NCBI RefSeq assembly: GCF_000369805.1
Contig: NZ_KB850224.1
Coordinates: 2,735,287-2,799,286, forward strand
Direction of reading: 5' to 3'
Length of the DNA stretch: 64,000 nucleotides
From: Acinetobacter sp. NIPH 2100
GTDB lineage: Bacteria > Pseudomonadota > Gammaproteobacteria > Pseudomonadales > Moraxellaceae
Each line of letters opens with the position of its first letter. Position 1 is the first letter of the stretch. The translations under genes were made by a program, and so were the position numbers. Under the pieces are notes generated by a model, which saw only the letters and a program-made list of their open reading frames with translations, did not search any database and had not been told where the DNA came from. Below are positions 18,556 through 28,798 of the stretch, one piece after another.

Positions 18556-19110
18556 ATGTCTATGCAGCAATCGTACGCAAATATCTTAACTGCCGTTGGC
18601 GAAGACCTAAATCGCCCGGGCTTAAAAGATACGCCAATGCGTGCGGCTAAAGCTTTTTCTTTTTTAACTTCTGGCTATAGCAAAACGCTTGAAGAAGTTA
18701 CAAATAGCGCGCTCTTCCCTTCCGATAACCATGAAATGGTATTGGTCAAAAATATTGAATTTTATTCGCTGTGTGAACACCACCTGCTGCCATTCTATGG
18801 TCGTGTCCACATTGCATATTTACCTGAAGGTCAAGTTTTAGGTTTATCGAAATTTGCACGCATTACAGAAATGTTTGCGCGTCGTCTCCAAGTTCAAGAG
18901 AACCTGACGCAGCAAATTGCTGAAGCAGTTGCTGAAGTGACTCAAGCACGTGGTGTTGCGGTTGTGATTGATTCTGCTCATATGTGCATGATGATGCGCG
19001 GTGTGGGTAAGCAAGAGTCAACCACACGTACTGTTTCTTTTGTTGGTGATTTTAAAACTGACAAAGATGTACGTCGTGAGTTCTTAAGCGCCGTTCCTGA
19101 AAATTATTAA
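18556..19110 (+). CDS. folE: GTP cyclohydrolase I
   Basis: A 184-aa enzyme converting GTP to dihydroneopterin triphosphate, the first step of folate synthesis. Zinc ligands are visible in [10 protein letters not shown] and in [11 protein letters not shown], and the GTP-binding [17 protein letters not shown] segment is intact. The ATG at 18556 is preferred to the in-frame GTG at 18544. A cupin gene follows after 14 bases and is probably co-transcribed. Confidence 0.96.
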   Translation: MSMQQSYANILTAVGEDLNRPGLKDTPMRAAKAFSFLTSGYSKTLEEVTNSALFPSDNHEMVLVKNIEFYSLCEHHLLPFYGRVHIAYLPEGQVLGLSKFARITEMFARRLQVQENLTQQIAEAVAEVTQARGVAVVIDSAHMCMMMRGVGKQESTTRTVSFVGDFKTDKDVRREFLSAVPENY

Positions 19111-19124
19111 GCTGAGCAGCATAG

Positions 19125-19487
19125 ATGTCATCTGTTCAGTTAGCAGGTTTTGGTGATTTAGTTCAAGGTGAAGCCAGTATTGATTATCCTCGTCCCGATC
19201 GTCTGGTGCGAGGTAATCCTGAACGTTTAACCTATAGTTTATATGAACATCCACATATGGACTGCGGCATTTGGCAATGTGAGATTGGTGCTTGGAATAT
19301 TCAATTCGCTGAGAATAAACAAGAGTTCTTTCAAGTCATTGAAGGGATTGTACGTATCCATGATGCAAAGACCAATACTTTTATTGAAGTCACTGCTGGC
19401 CATGCAGGGATTATCCCTCCCGCATTTTTCGGGACATTCGAGGTGATTGAAGCGGTTAAAAAATACTACGTCATCGTTGAAGTCTAA
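19125..19487 (+). CDS. cupin-domain protein
   Basis: A 120-aa single-cupin protein. The beta-barrel motifs are recognisable in MDCGIWQCEIGAWNIQF, EFFQVIEGIVRIHD and the later GHAGIIPPAFFGTFEV. The metal-binding His residues of classical cupins are largely missing; Glu and Gln appear instead, as in the ureidoglycine-type cupin_3 group. Substrate unknown. The 14-base spacing to folE suggests an operon, but no role in pterin synthesis is established. Confidence 0.78.
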   Translation: MSSVQLAGFGDLVQGEASIDYPRPDRLVRGNPERLTYSLYEHPHMDCGIWQCEIGAWNIQFAENKQEFFQVIEGIVRIHDAKTNTFIEVTAGHAGIIPPAFFGTFEVIEAVKKYYVIVEV

Positions 19488-19523
19488 ATACTGGGAATTG
19501 GCCTGATCCGAACGACATCTTAT

Positions 19524-21404
19524 CTAAAAAAACAGAACATAGCCTAAACCTACTTTATTCCAGTCTTTATGATCTTGTTGTTCAAAATCCCAATTCAGAC
19601 GCACAGCATGATTTGTATTCAGACTATATTGAAGCTGTGTACCGACTCTTAAATTCCACTGACTCTGATCTTGCCAATACGGCAATTCCACCTGCACCAC
19701 ACTATTAATATTGTCCGTCCACAGATTCATACAACCAACTGTGGGACCTGCACCAACGCGCCAGCTTTGATCTAAATTTTTTCCACCTTGAATATGACTT
19801 TGTAGTTGGGCATAACACAAATGCCGACGATCATAATCTGCCACGCTATAACCAACTTGCATATTCAGACTCATCACGCCATGTTGCGCATCTTCACTAA
19901 ACTGCCCATTTTCAATCGCTTCCTGTTTCCAACCGAGATTAAAACCCCAAGTTAACGGCGATTTAAAAGGTTGAACTGGATTATAAGAATTCACCGATAA
20001 TAGATCTAAATGTTCGAGCTTGAGCTTGTCATCACGATACTGCAGACTACCATCTAAAAACAGTAATTGTGTGCCTGTGCGATACCCCCCTTGTGGATCA
20101 ATCAAATCATGATAGGCCTGGCGATGACCCAGCTCCACAAACTTTTGTCCTTGCACCTCACCTACATTCACTGACAAATTACGTGCATGATGCCCTTCTA
20201 CAGGCTGCCTTTTCGGGCGTATGGGTTCTTGACGCTGTTTATCAACATCGATCTGACTACGCTGAGCGAGTAGCTGACGTAATTGCGGTTGGGCAAAATC
20301 TGCATCTACTTTATGACTGATATATTGTAGATATAAATCATCATAAGCCATTTCTAAAATCTTGGCCTGATCTTGCTGAGTATAGGTTTTTAAAATGGGT
20401 TGAACTTGGTCAGTCTCGGTAAAAGCAACTTGGTGGGCAACTTTAGCCAGTTGTGTACCATGCTGTTTGGCCTGCGAAAGCAGTTGTGTTTCCAAGGCAG
20501 GACGGTAGACCACTTCTTTAACCAGATCCTGCTGATCGACCGCTTTCAAGGTTTCAATTGGAATCGCAGCATAATTAAACTGCTGTTTTAAGTTTAAATT
20601 TGGACGCACCAAATCAATCAGGCCCAATAGACGATAAGCACAATTATCACTAACGAAATAATAAGGAAAACTCACATGCTGCATTTCCCAAATATGTTCA
20701 ACCAAAAAGCGGGTTTCTTCGGGTGTTAGATTAAGCTCGTATTCCCACAAGTCACGGCTTTCAAAATCACCATATTCTTTCACCTTACGATAATACGGCA
20801 TTAGTGAATATTCACCAGGATACTGCCCTGTTAAGCCCTTCCAAGCATAGGACCAGTTATCATCACCTTTAACAGTTGCGGCGTAATTTACCGCATAGGA
20901 AACCAAATTGAGTTGCTTCTGATCTTTAGGGTCTAGACGCAGCAAAGTATGCCCAAACATCGAACTCGGATTGCCCATAAAGTCTGTTGCGTAAATCAAC
21001 GTGGCTTTATGTGGCTTGATTTGATTTATCCAATCGTCAAATTCGACGCAATTCACTTTTGGAAGTTGTTGTACATCAATGCTGAGTTGCTGCATCAACC
21101 AACGGCTACGTGCGGGAAATTTACAACGAATTGATTGATTATCGGCAGCTTCAACAAATAAGGCTTTAATATCTGCTTGTAATTCACTCTTTAAATTTGT
21201 TTTGCCATCTTTGGCATAAAAATAGCCAGCATAAGTGACTTCACTGTTTTGTTTTTGATCGGCATACATCAAGCGTTGCCATGTGGTTTGCTGATCTAAT
21301 TGTTTTTGTTGAGCAAGATCTAAATACTTCTGTAAATCAGATTCAACCGAGGCATGTGCAAAATGACACATCAAAGACGCAAATACAAAAGTAGCTAATT
21401 TCAT
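19524..21404 (-). CDS. DUF4105 (Lnb N-terminal periplasmic domain) envelope protein
   Basis: A 626-aa exported protein with a signal peptide (MKLATFVFASLMCHFAHA). The DUF4105 domain spans about 120-300, with MGNPSSMFGHTLLRL, WSYAWKGLTGQYPGEYSLMPY and SDNCAYRLL, whose Ser/His/Cys residues recall a papain-like or peptidase-like fold. The C-terminal third is rich in alternating aromatic residues and ends in LGYVLFF, which suggests an outer membrane beta-barrel. It lies next to the DUF3015 gene in the same orientation. Function is unproven; a role in envelope or peptide processing is an inference. Confidence 0.8.
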   Translation of the reverse strand: MKLATFVFASLMCHFAHASVESDLQKYLDLAQQKQLDQQTTWQRLMYADQKQNSEVTYAGYFYAKDGKTNLKSELQADIKALFVEAADNQSIRCKFPARSRWLMQQLSIDVQQLPKVNCVEFDDWINQIKPHKATLIYATDFMGNPSSMFGHTLLRLDPKDQKQLNLVSYAVNYAATVKGDDNWSYAWKGLTGQYPGEYSLMPYYRKVKEYGDFESRDLWEYELNLTPEETRFLVEHIWEMQHVSFPYYFVSDNCAYRLLGLIDLVRPNLNLKQQFNYAAIPIETLKAVDQQDLVKEVVYRPALETQLLSQAKQHGTQLAKVAHQVAFTETDQVQPILKTYTQQDQAKILEMAYDDLYLQYISHKVDADFAQPQLRQLLAQRSQIDVDKQRQEPIRPKRQPVEGHHARNLSVNVGEVQGQKFVELGHRQAYHDLIDPQGGYRTGTQLLFLDGSLQYRDDKLKLEHLDLLSVNSYNPVQPFKSPLTWGFNLGWKQEAIENGQFSEDAQHGVMSLNMQVGYSVADYDRRHLCYAQLQSHIQGGKNLDQSWRVGAGPTVGCMNLWTDNINSVVQVELPYWQDQSQWNLRVGTQLQYSLNTNHAVRLNWDFEQQDHKDWNKVGLGYVLFF

Positions 21405-21443
21405 TCAATCGCAATTTTTTAAAATAATCAGAATAGGTATAAG

Positions 21444-21470
21444 AAAACCCTGCCATCAAGACAGGGTTTT
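21444..21470 (-). terminator. terminator behind the DUF3015 gene
   Basis: AAAACCCTG pairs with CAGGGTTTT around a nine-base loop. It lies between the DUF3015 stop and the DUF4105 start, so transcription of DUF4105 from upstream would need read-through. Confidence 0.78.
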
Positions 21471-21483
21471 ATCAGGCAATAAA

Positions 21484-21954
21484 TTAAACGTATGCTTTAA
21501 GCACGGCGTCTTTTGCCATCACGCTTTGTAACGCATCTAAAACTTGAAGTGAGTTTGCATTTTTGCTTGAATAAATTTCAGCAAAGTTTGCTTTAGATAC
21601 AGCAAAGAAACGTGCTTTATCATTGGCTTTAATTTGCATTAACTCTGCAAGCACATTTAAGCTTTCGCCTTGGCCAACTGACATATCACGTGCTAAAGAT
21701 TCAGCATTTTCATTGGTGAATGTCACTACTTGCGCTGTTACTGTACCACCTTGACGGCATCCTAAAGTACCAAAAGTAATACCGAGTAATTGGTTCGTAA
21801 AGATACCATTGGTTGTTGCAGCTAGAATTTTTGGCGCAACACCTTTTTTACCTGCCCAAACTTGAGTACCAACACCACAACCAACATCGTTGTCAGCCAT
21901 TGCAACAGTTGAACCAGCAGCTAATAAAGCGGCTAAGGCAATTTTCTTTAACAT
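21484..21954 (-). CDS. DUF3015 exported protein
   Basis: A 156-aa protein with a clear signal peptide (MLKKIALAALLAAGSTVAMA), a DNDVGCGVGTQVWAGKKG opening and a second Cys in FGTLGCRQGG, which together define DUF3015. The two cysteines probably form a disulfide. The start at 21954 has a GGAG site and gives the signal peptide; six codons upstream are discarded. Function unknown. Its position next to a DUF4105 gene hints at a shared envelope role. Confidence 0.88.
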   Translation of the reverse strand: MLKKIALAALLAAGSTVAMADNDVGCGVGTQVWAGKKGVAPKILAATTNGIFTNQLLGITFGTLGCRQGGTVTAQVVTFTNENAESLARDMSVGQGESLNVLAELMQIKANDKARFFAVSKANFAEIYSSKNANSLQVLDALQSVMAKDAVLKAYV

Positions 21955-22142
21955 AGGAACGATCTCCAGCATAAAATTATACTTAACTATTTGTTATCAC
22001 TATTGTGTTGTGTAATTCTTCTTACACAGGAGTTAAAATAACGACCTTAGGCTGTTTTAGCAAATAAATTTTGAAATATATCTGAAATATTCATAACCTA
22101 ATTGAATGAAAGATAAGGTCTGTTAAAAGAACGATAAACAGC

Positions 22143-22937
22143 TTAATTTAATTGCCAATATCCGTTTTTATCACGTGTGCCCAAAATTTTTAATACCAAG
22201 ACCAAGCTAAGTAGTAATAAGAGATACCAAGAACCTAACTTGCCCCAACCGACCATATGCCATGCATCGACTTGGCTTGGGTACAACCAGATTTGATAAA
22301 AAGTACTAATATTTTCTGCAATCCAGATCAAGAATGCCAAGAGCAATAAAATCGGCAGCATAGGAACTTTAAAATGATGTTGTTGCAGTTGAAAATGAAG
22401 TTTAGTCTTCCAGAAAATGAGCGCACTCCAGATAAATAAGGCAACGCGAATATCAGGAATAAAAAATTTGGTCATAAAATTTAAATAAGATAAAACCGCC
22501 AAACACAGCATATTGCTAAATTTTGGTAAATTTTCGAAAGAAACCTTATACAGTCGCAAAGATCGAGCAAAGAAACTTCCCACTGCCGAATACATAAATC
22601 CTGCAAATAACGGGACTGTATATAACTTAAAAACAGCTGGTTGTGGGTATTGCCACGAAGCAATGGCTGGATGGGTAAGGAAAACTTCCATTCCCATTGC
22701 CATGAGATGAAATAAAGCAATGACCTTTGCTTCAGCCCATGACTCAAGTTTTAAATAAAGCAGACAAAGCTGAATCAGTAAGGCATAAAACAACAAATAA
22801 TCATAACGGAAGAAGCCCCAATATTCATGGCTCCCCATCGGTGCAGTAACTGCAAATGCAATTAAAAGAAGTAATCCAAATAAGGCAGCCGAAGCTGCCT
22901 TAGTGAGAAAATTGAGTGGTAATACAATCAACTGCAC
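22143..22937 (-). CDS. DUF817 integral membrane protein
   Basis: A 264-aa protein with about seven membrane helices. The YWGFFRYDYLLFYALLIQ, GMEVFLTHPAIASWQYP and VPLFAGFMYSAVGS segments are characteristic of the DUF817 (YoaT-like) family. It starts with GTG behind an AGGA site. It ends a minus-strand pair with hemE, 42 bases behind it, and may be co-transcribed. Function unknown. Confidence 0.85.
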   Translation of the reverse strand: MQLIVLPLNFLTKAASAALFGLLLLIAFAVTAPMGSHEYWGFFRYDYLLFYALLIQLCLLYLKLESWAEAKVIALFHLMAMGMEVFLTHPAIASWQYPQPAVFKLYTVPLFAGFMYSAVGSFFARSLRLYKVSFENLPKFSNMLCLAVLSYLNFMTKFFIPDIRVALFIWSALIFWKTKLHFQLQQHHFKVPMLPILLLLAFLIWIAENISTFYQIWLYPSQVDAWHMVGWGKLGSWYLLLLLSLVLVLKILGTRDKNGYWQLN

Positions 22938-22979
22938 GAAATTGGTCCTAACCTATTTATTGGGGATAAGCGAATGATA

Positions 22980-24053
22980 TCAGCCTAAATATTTCGCACT
23001 GTACTCATGAACAGTATCAACAAAGATCTTAGGTTGCGCTGGATCAACCCATTGGGTAATACCATGACCTAAGTTGGCGATATAGCCCGTCTTCTCACCG
23101 TTGGCGTAGGCGTCATCCAGCATTGCTTTGACTGATTTTTCAATCGAAGCTGCTGAACCATAAAGTACGGCTGGATCTAAATTGCCTTGTAAGGCAGCGC
23201 GACCTGCCACCACATCCCGTGCGGTATAAAGCGGTGTAGTCCAATCCAATCCAAACGCATCAGCACCAGTCGTCAACATGGCTTCCAACCACTGACCGCC
23301 ACCTTTGGTAAACACAATAATTGGAATACGTCGACCATCTTTTTCACGTTGAAGACCCGCAATAATTTTGGTCATATAATTCAATGAGAATTCAACATAT
23401 TCTCGATGTGCCAATGCACCGCCCCAACTATCAAAAATCTGAATCGCTTGAGCACCTGCATCGATTTGCGCATTCAGGTAATCGATCACTGAGTCAGCCA
23501 AATGATCCAGTAATGCATGCAACACTTCTGGCTGTGAGTACATCATATTTTTGAGGAAACGAAACTCTTTGCTTGAGCCACCTTCCACCATGTAGGTCGC
23601 TAAAGTCCACGGACTTCCAGAGAAACCAATCAAAGGAACTTGGCCATTTAAAGCTGAACGAATGGTCGATACTGCATTCATCACATAAGCAAGATCAGAC
23701 TTGGCATTGAGTTTTGGCAAGTTCGCAACATCATGTTCGGTACGTACTGTTTTATGAAACTTTGGGCCTTCGCCCGTTTCAAAGTACAAACCCAAGCCTA
23801 AAGCATCAGGCACTGTTAAAATGTCAGAAAATAAAATCGCAGCATCGAGTTCATAACGGCGTAAAGGCTGTAAAGTCACTTCACAGGCAAATTCAGTATT
23901 TTTGCATAGCGATAAGAAATCACCTGCCTGCGCACGAGTTTCACGATATTCTGGTAAATAACGCCCTGCTTGACGCATCATCCAGACAGGTGTGGTGTCT
24001 ACAGGTTCACGTAATAAAGCTCGTAAAAAACGATCATTTTTCAACGTTGTCAT
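22980..24053 (-). CDS. hemE: uroporphyrinogen decarboxylase
   Basis: A 357-aa cytoplasmic haem-synthesis enzyme that removes four carboxyl groups from uroporphyrinogen III. The N-terminal signature [16 protein letters not shown], the [14 protein letters not shown] segment with the catalytic Asp, and GLDWTTPL are intact. The ATG at 24053 is chosen over an upstream TTG. The length is normal. Confidence 0.97.
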   Translation of the reverse strand: MTTLKNDRFLRALLREPVDTTPVWMMRQAGRYLPEYRETRAQAGDFLSLCKNTEFACEVTLQPLRRYELDAAILFSDILTVPDALGLGLYFETGEGPKFHKTVRTEHDVANLPKLNAKSDLAYVMNAVSTIRSALNGQVPLIGFSGSPWTLATYMVEGGSSKEFRFLKNMMYSQPEVLHALLDHLADSVIDYLNAQIDAGAQAIQIFDSWGGALAHREYVEFSLNYMTKIIAGLQREKDGRRIPIIVFTKGGGQWLEAMLTTGADAFGLDWTTPLYTARDVVAGRAALQGNLDPAVLYGSAASIEKSVKAMLDDAYANGEKTGYIANLGHGITQWVDPAQPKIFVDTVHEYSAKYLG

Positions 24054-24253
24054 GACCAATCTCTAAATTTTCTCGCGTAGGCCGCATAATAGCAAAGTTG
24101 ACTCAGAATTTATAATTCCAATTACACAGCATACGCCAGTCTTCAAAAATAAATTTCGCTTTTACACAAAACTGCTACTGCAAGCTGCATTATTTTCTGT
24201 AATACTTGCAACATCTTATATCCCAATATGAATAATTCTTAAGGTTGAATTAC

Positions 24254-25456
24254 ATGTTTGTTCGCTCATTACTCGCTATGAGTTTAAGTTGTATTCTTGC
24301 TAATGTTGCTTTTGCCGCTCCGACAACTGAGCAACCATTAAACCCCAAAAAAATCTCAGCTGCAGTACAAGATCCAATTGATCCTTTAGCGGTTGACCGT
24401 GCTGCGTCAACCGTTGCTGCACAACCAGCTTCGAGCGTTGCCGCAACAGCAGCATCTGAGCCACAAGTAAATACAGGTGCCGCATCTGTTGTATCGCAAC
24501 AATTAGAAAATGCACCTGAAGCGAAAACCACAACGACTGCTCCTGCCGTTCCTGCCTCTTGGACAATGGATGCAATCAATGCTGCGGAGTGGCCAGAAGC
24601 CTTACCAAAAGGACAACAACCTGCCTATGCACGTGCTCATGTGATGTTAAACAATGCACATGCATCACCAGGTGCAATTGATGGTTCAAATGGTAAAAAT
24701 ACGCTAAAAGCGATTGCATCATTCCAGCAAATGAATGGTTTAACCCCAACTGGTCAGTTAACCAAAGAAACATGGGATGCCTTGATTGCAAAGCAAACCA
24801 AGCCTGCCTATGTTGAGTACACCATTACCGATGCTGACCTAAAAGGTCCATATGCTGATTCAATTCCTTCAGACTATGCACTACAAGCAAAAATGAAAGG
24901 TTTGTATTACACCCGCGTAACAGAGATGTTAGGTGAGAAATTCCATATGGATGAGCGCTTCCTTAAGCAACTCAACCCAAATGCAAGTTTCAAAAAAGCG
25001 GGTGAAAAGATCATTGTTGCCAATGTTCGCAATGACCTACCAGAAGATATTCATTTAATTGTTGCACATAAAGGTGCAAGACAACTTTATTTATTCAACA
25101 GTCGTAATCAAATGATTGCGTCATTTCCTGCAACAATTGGCAGTACTGACACGCCTTCTCCACAAGGTACTTATAAAGTAGTCGGCGTTGCAAAAAACCC
25201 TTGGTATAGTTATTCACCATCTAACTTTGTGCAAGGTAAAAATCTTAAACCACTTTCTCTACCACCTGGCCCGAATGCACCCGTTGGTAACATCTGGATT
25301 GGTTTAAGCAAAAAATCTTTCGGTATTCATGGTACGCCAAACCCATCTTTAATTTCTAAGACAGCATCACACGGTTGTATCCGTTTGACCAACTGGGATG
25401 CGAATGACTTAGGTGCTAAAGTACGTTCAGGTGTAACTGTAAAATTCTTAGAATAA
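24254..25456 (+). CDS. L,D-transpeptidase (YkuD domain) with peptidoglycan-binding domain
   Basis: A 400-aa exported protein. A signal peptide (MFVRSLLAMSLSCILANVAFA) is followed by an Ala/Thr/Pro-rich linker, a PG_binding_1 domain (about 120-170) and a C-terminal YkuD domain (about 265-400) with the catalytic HGTPNPS...SHGCIRL signature. It should form 3-3 cross-links or attach amino acids or lipoproteins to peptidoglycan. Acinetobacter encodes several such enzymes (LdtJ, LdtK and ElsL-type); the PG-binding plus YkuD layout is closest to the periplasmic LdtJ-like type, but this is uncertain. Confidence 0.9.
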   Translation: MFVRSLLAMSLSCILANVAFAAPTTEQPLNPKKISAAVQDPIDPLAVDRAASTVAAQPASSVAATAASEPQVNTGAASVVSQQLENAPEAKTTTTAPAVPASWTMDAINAAEWPEALPKGQQPAYARAHVMLNNAHASPGAIDGSNGKNTLKAIASFQQMNGLTPTGQLTKETWDALIAKQTKPAYVEYTITDADLKGPYADSIPSDYALQAKMKGLYYTRVTEMLGEKFHMDERFLKQLNPNASFKKAGEKIIVANVRNDLPEDIHLIVAHKGARQLYLFNSRNQMIASFPATIGSTDTPSPQGTYKVVGVAKNPWYSYSPSNFVQGKNLKPLSLPPGPNAPVGNIWIGLSKKSFGIHGTPNPSLISKTASHGCIRLTNWDANDLGAKVRSGVTVKFLE

Positions 25457-25473
25457 TTTAGATTATTCAAGTC

Positions 25474-25510
25474 AAAAAACCGAATGTCTTCACAGATATT
25501 CGGTTTTTTT
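25474..25510. terminator. bidirectional terminator
   Basis: AAAAAACCGAAT pairs with ATTCGGTTTTTT around a loop of about ten bases, between the convergent L,D-transpeptidase and GGDEF genes. Confidence 0.85.
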
Positions 25511-25514
25511 AATG

Positions 25515-26786
25515 CTAAATATTTTCTTCTATATTCGGCAAAGGCTGATAGTAAATTTGATTACGCCCTAACTGCTTTGCCCGATATAACGCCTTATCTG
25601 CTGTATGGATCAAAAGGTCTTGGCTAATTCTCGAATTCCCATTAAAAACCGTAATTCCCAAGCTAATCGTGACATGATTAGACACCAATGATTTGTCGTG
25701 TGGAATCATTAATCGGTCAATTGCTCGGTAAATATTGGTTGCAACTGCATAGGCCCCCTGAGCTGAGGTCTCTGGTAAGAGCACCACAAACTCCTCCCCA
25801 CCATAACGTGCAATAAAGTCCATGTGTCGGATTGAACTTTTGATGGTCTTGGCAATGGCTGAGATCACCTGATCTCCCATTTGATGCCCATAAAAATCAT
25901 TGTAGTTTTTGAAATAATCAATATCGATAAACAGAACTGAGAGCGACTTTCGCTCTTTGCAAGCGACCTCATAATAATAGGTGCACATCTCTTCAAAAGT
26001 ACGTCGATTCGAGACATTGGTCAGTTCATCATGCTGACTTAAATGCAGCAGCTCAGAGGCTTGGATCCGTAGAATCTGCTCATCAATTTCTGAAATTTTT
26101 GACTTTATAAAGATTTTCCGCTCTTTAGAAGTCAACATGACACTGATCGAGAAACCCAGCAGCAAGCTTCCAATCAATGTGCGTCCGATCATGAGAAAAT
26201 CACTAGGATTATCGAACCAATACAAAAGAAACAGAATGGCAATTGCAGCAAACGAACCAATCCACAGCATATGCAATGGACGAATTCCACTGAGGATAAA
26301 GCCCAACATATAAAGAAAAGCAATCAAGACCATCGCTTGATTTTGCAGAACCAGATTAGAAACACTGATCATCAAAATTGACGTCAAAACAATGGTCAAG
26401 AAAACAATGATACAGGCAGCAGGATAAAATAAAGGATTGAGTTTTTTAAACCGAGAGAATGCCCAAAATAAGAACAGTGCAATCCCGACAACAATCAAAC
26501 TGAGAATGCTATAGATAAAATCAGAGACAAAATGTTCACTTCCGTGAATCACGACAAAATTAGAAGGCAAAATCAGGAGAACAAAAATGGTATAGGTAAT
26601 GACACCTTGACCAAAGAACTGAATCGCGTTGAGACGCGTTCGGTCAACATTGAATTTCCAAAATTCATTTTCTAATTTTTGCGGTAAAGTTTGATGTGCG
26701 CTTTTGGACTTAGAATGTTGGGCAACAAGCTGCTCTAGGTCTTCTTTTGACCTCCGCAATTGATCAAGATCATAGCCGTTGTCCAT
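25515..26786 (-). CDS. membrane diguanylate cyclase (GGDEF)
   Basis: A 423-aa protein with a basic cytoplasmic N-terminus, six or so membrane helices (about 60-220), a short coiled coil and a C-terminal GGDEF domain (about 250-415). The active-site loop is GGEEF, and an RHMD product-inhibition site lies five residues before it, so the enzyme is predicted to be active and feedback-inhibited by c-di-GMP. No EAL domain is present. The membrane part probably senses an unknown signal. It is monocistronic. Confidence 0.92.
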   Translation of the reverse strand: MDNGYDLDQLRRSKEDLEQLVAQHSKSKSAHQTLPQKLENEFWKFNVDRTRLNAIQFFGQGVITYTIFVLLILPSNFVVIHGSEHFVSDFIYSILSLIVVGIALFLFWAFSRFKKLNPLFYPAACIIVFLTIVLTSILMISVSNLVLQNQAMVLIAFLYMLGFILSGIRPLHMLWIGSFAAIAILFLLYWFDNPSDFLMIGRTLIGSLLLGFSISVMLTSKERKIFIKSKISEIDEQILRIQASELLHLSQHDELTNVSNRRTFEEMCTYYYEVACKERKSLSVLFIDIDYFKNYNDFYGHQMGDQVISAIAKTIKSSIRHMDFIARYGGEEFVVLLPETSAQGAYAVATNIYRAIDRLMIPHDKSLVSNHVTISLGITVFNGNSRISQDLLIHTADKALYRAKQLGRNQIYYQPLPNIEENI

Positions 26787-26949
26787 CCCATATACTCTTT
26801 TTATACTGCACTATTTTTGTGCCGCATAAAAAATAACATAATTTCTCGTTTTGTCATGCGCTTTGCTTAACCACTTATCCGTAATTGTAGTTACCATTTT
26901 CACACTTTATGCATTATTATTTGTATTATTTTTAAGTTTGAAGTAGACC

Positions 26950-27984
26950 TTGAATACTCTTACACTTTTACAACCCGATGATTGGCACGCACACCTGCGT
27001 GACGGTTTAGCTTTAAAACGTACTGTCCCTGATTTAGCCAAACAATTTGCCCGCGCAATTTGTATGCCCAATCTTGTTCCGCCCGTCAAAACTGTAGAAG
27101 AAGCTTTAGCCTATCGCGAGCGTATTCTTGCTCATGTTCCAGAAGGGTTGAATTTTGACCCGCGCATGGTGCTGTATTTTACCGATCACACTTCTCCAGA
27201 TGAAGTTCGTAAAATTAAGGCATCTGAGTTCGTCAATGCAATTAAGCTTTATCCAGCTGGTGCAACCACCAACTCGGATAATGGTGTAAGCGATATTCGC
27301 AAGGTGTATGCAGTCATTGAACAACTTGAAGAACATCAAGTTCCTTTACTGCTTCATGGTGAAGTCACGCATAATCACGTCGATATTTTTGACCGTGAAA
27401 AACGCTTCTTGGATGAAGTGCTGTCGCCGCTACTGAAACAGTTCCCACAGTTAAAAGTCGTGTTAGAACACATTACAACAAGCGATGCGGCTAATTTTGT
27501 GCTCGAACAAGATCGTAATGTTGCAGCAACCATTACCCCACAACATTTATTATTCAACCGTAATGATATGTTGGTGGGTGGTGTCAAACCGCATTTCTAT
27601 TGCTTGCCAATTTTAAAGCGTCAAACGCACCAAACCACCTTATTAGAAGTTGCAACCAGTGGTAATCCAAAATTCTTCTTGGGTACAGACAGTGCACCTC
27701 ACTCGCAAGATGCCAAAGAAAATGCTTGTGGATGTGCGGGTTGTTACAGTGCGCCAAATGCCATTGAGCTTTATGCACAAGCCTTTGATCAAGTAGGTAA
27801 ATTAGAACGTTTAGAAGGCTTCGCAAGTTTATTTGGCGCAGACTTCTATGGCTTGCCACGTAATACCTCAACCATTACCTTGGTCAAAGAAGACATTACT
27901 GTCGCTGAATCTCTTGACTATCTTGATGGCCAAAAAATCATCCCACTTCATGCAGGTAAAACCTTGCATTGGAGAAAAGTGTGA
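26950..27984 (+). CDS. pyrC: dihydroorotase
   Basis: A 344-aa zinc enzyme of pyrimidine synthesis. The metal ligands are in [10 protein letters not shown], the carboxylated Lys in [14 protein letters not shown], His in LLLHGEV and LEHITT, and Asp in LGTDSAPH. It begins with TTG and has no strong ribosome-binding site, which may keep expression low. It overlaps rnt by four bases, a translational coupling arrangement. Confidence 0.97.
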   Translation: MNTLTLLQPDDWHAHLRDGLALKRTVPDLAKQFARAICMPNLVPPVKTVEEALAYRERILAHVPEGLNFDPRMVLYFTDHTSPDEVRKIKASEFVNAIKLYPAGATTNSDNGVSDIRKVYAVIEQLEEHQVPLLLHGEVTHNHVDIFDREKRFLDEVLSPLLKQFPQLKVVLEHITTSDAANFVLEQDRNVAATITPQHLLFNRNDMLVGGVKPHFYCLPILKRQTHQTTLLEVATSGNPKFFLGTDSAPHSQDAKENACGCAGCYSAPNAIELYAQAFDQVGKLERLEGFASLFGADFYGLPRNTSTITLVKEDITVAESLDYLDGQKIIPLHAGKTLHWRKV

Positions 27985-28634
27985 CCCAAGAAGAAAATAA
28001 AGCCCCTGTGATCGGACAACGTTTTCGTGGATTCTTACCTGTTGTTGTCGACGTAGAAACAGCAGGTTTTAATTCGCAAACCGATGCCCTACTCGAAATT
28101 GCGTGTATTCCAATCGTTTATGATGAAGATGGACAATTTGTACCAGGCCCATCATTTCAGGCACATATCAATCCTTTCGAAGGTGCGAATTTAGACCGTC
28201 GTTCCTTGGATTTTATTGGTATCGATCCATTTAATCCAATGCGTGTAGCAATGGCTGAAGATGAACGCAGTGCTTTACGTCGTATTTTCAAATCATTGAC
28301 TGAAGTCCGTAAAGCTCAGCATTGTACCCATGCCGTGTTGGTGGGTCACAATGCACACTTTGATTTGGGATTCTTGCAAGCAGCGATTGCACGTACAGGA
28401 ACAAAAAATCAAAATCCATTTCACAGCTTTTCGGTGTTTGATACCGTGACACTCAGTGCGGTCATGTTTGGTCAAACAGTCTTGGCTCGTGCATGTATTC
28501 AGGCTGGAATCGAGTTTGATGGTAAAGAAGCACACTCTGCATTGTACGATACACAGAAGACGGCTGAACTGTTTTGCTATATTTTGAACAAACTGTCTCC
28601 TCACCTTCTTGACAGTTTGGTGACAGAACCCTAA
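27981..28634 (+). CDS. rnt: ribonuclease T
   Basis: A 217-aa DEDD exonuclease that trims the 3' ends of tRNA and other stable RNAs. Exo motifs are visible in [23 protein letters not shown] and [14 protein letters not shown]. The GTG at 27981 has GGAG six bases upstream and overlaps the pyrC stop codon, so the longer TTG start is rejected. The tRNA-Glu promoter lies inside the last codons of this gene. Confidence 0.95.
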   Translation: MTQEENKAPVIGQRFRGFLPVVVDVETAGFNSQTDALLEIACIPIVYDEDGQFVPGPSFQAHINPFEGANLDRRSLDFIGIDPFNPMRVAMAEDERSALRRIFKSLTEVRKAQHCTHAVLVGHNAHFDLGFLQAAIARTGTKNQNPFHSFSVFDTVTLSAVMFGQTVLARACIQAGIEFDGKEAHSALYDTQKTAELFCYILNKLSPHLLDSLVTEP

Positions 28635-28637
28635 TAT
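28609..28637 (+). promoter_or_regulatory. sigma-70 promoter of tRNA-Glu
   Basis: A perfect TTGACA (28609-28614) and TAATAT (28632-28637) are spaced by 17 bp, ending 16 bases before the tRNA. The promoter overlaps the 3' end of rnt. Confidence 0.82.
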
Positions 28638-28653
28638 ACACCCACCTCAAGAA

Positions 28654-28729
28654 GTCCCTATCGTCTAGAGGCCTAGGACATCGCCCTTTCACGGCGGTAA
28701 CCGGGGTTCGAATCCCCGTAGGGACGCCA
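28654..28729 (+). tRNA. tRNA-Glu (TTC)
   Basis: A 76-nt tRNA with acceptor stem GTCCCTA/TAGGGAC and encoded CCA. The anticodon loop contains TTC, and the T-arm GGGGTTCGAATCCCC is perfect. A terminator follows. Confidence 0.97.
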
Positions 28730-28735
28730 AATTCT

Positions 28736-28771
28736 AAAAAGCCACTGCATCGTTTAGACAGTGGCTTTTTT
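28736..28771 (+). terminator. terminator of tRNA-Glu
   Basis: AAAAGCCACTG pairs with CAGTGGCTTTT and ends in a T run. It also lies behind the convergent DUF2726 gene. Confidence 0.88.
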
Positions 28772-28798
28772 ATTTAATTAAAATATTTCCTATAACAA

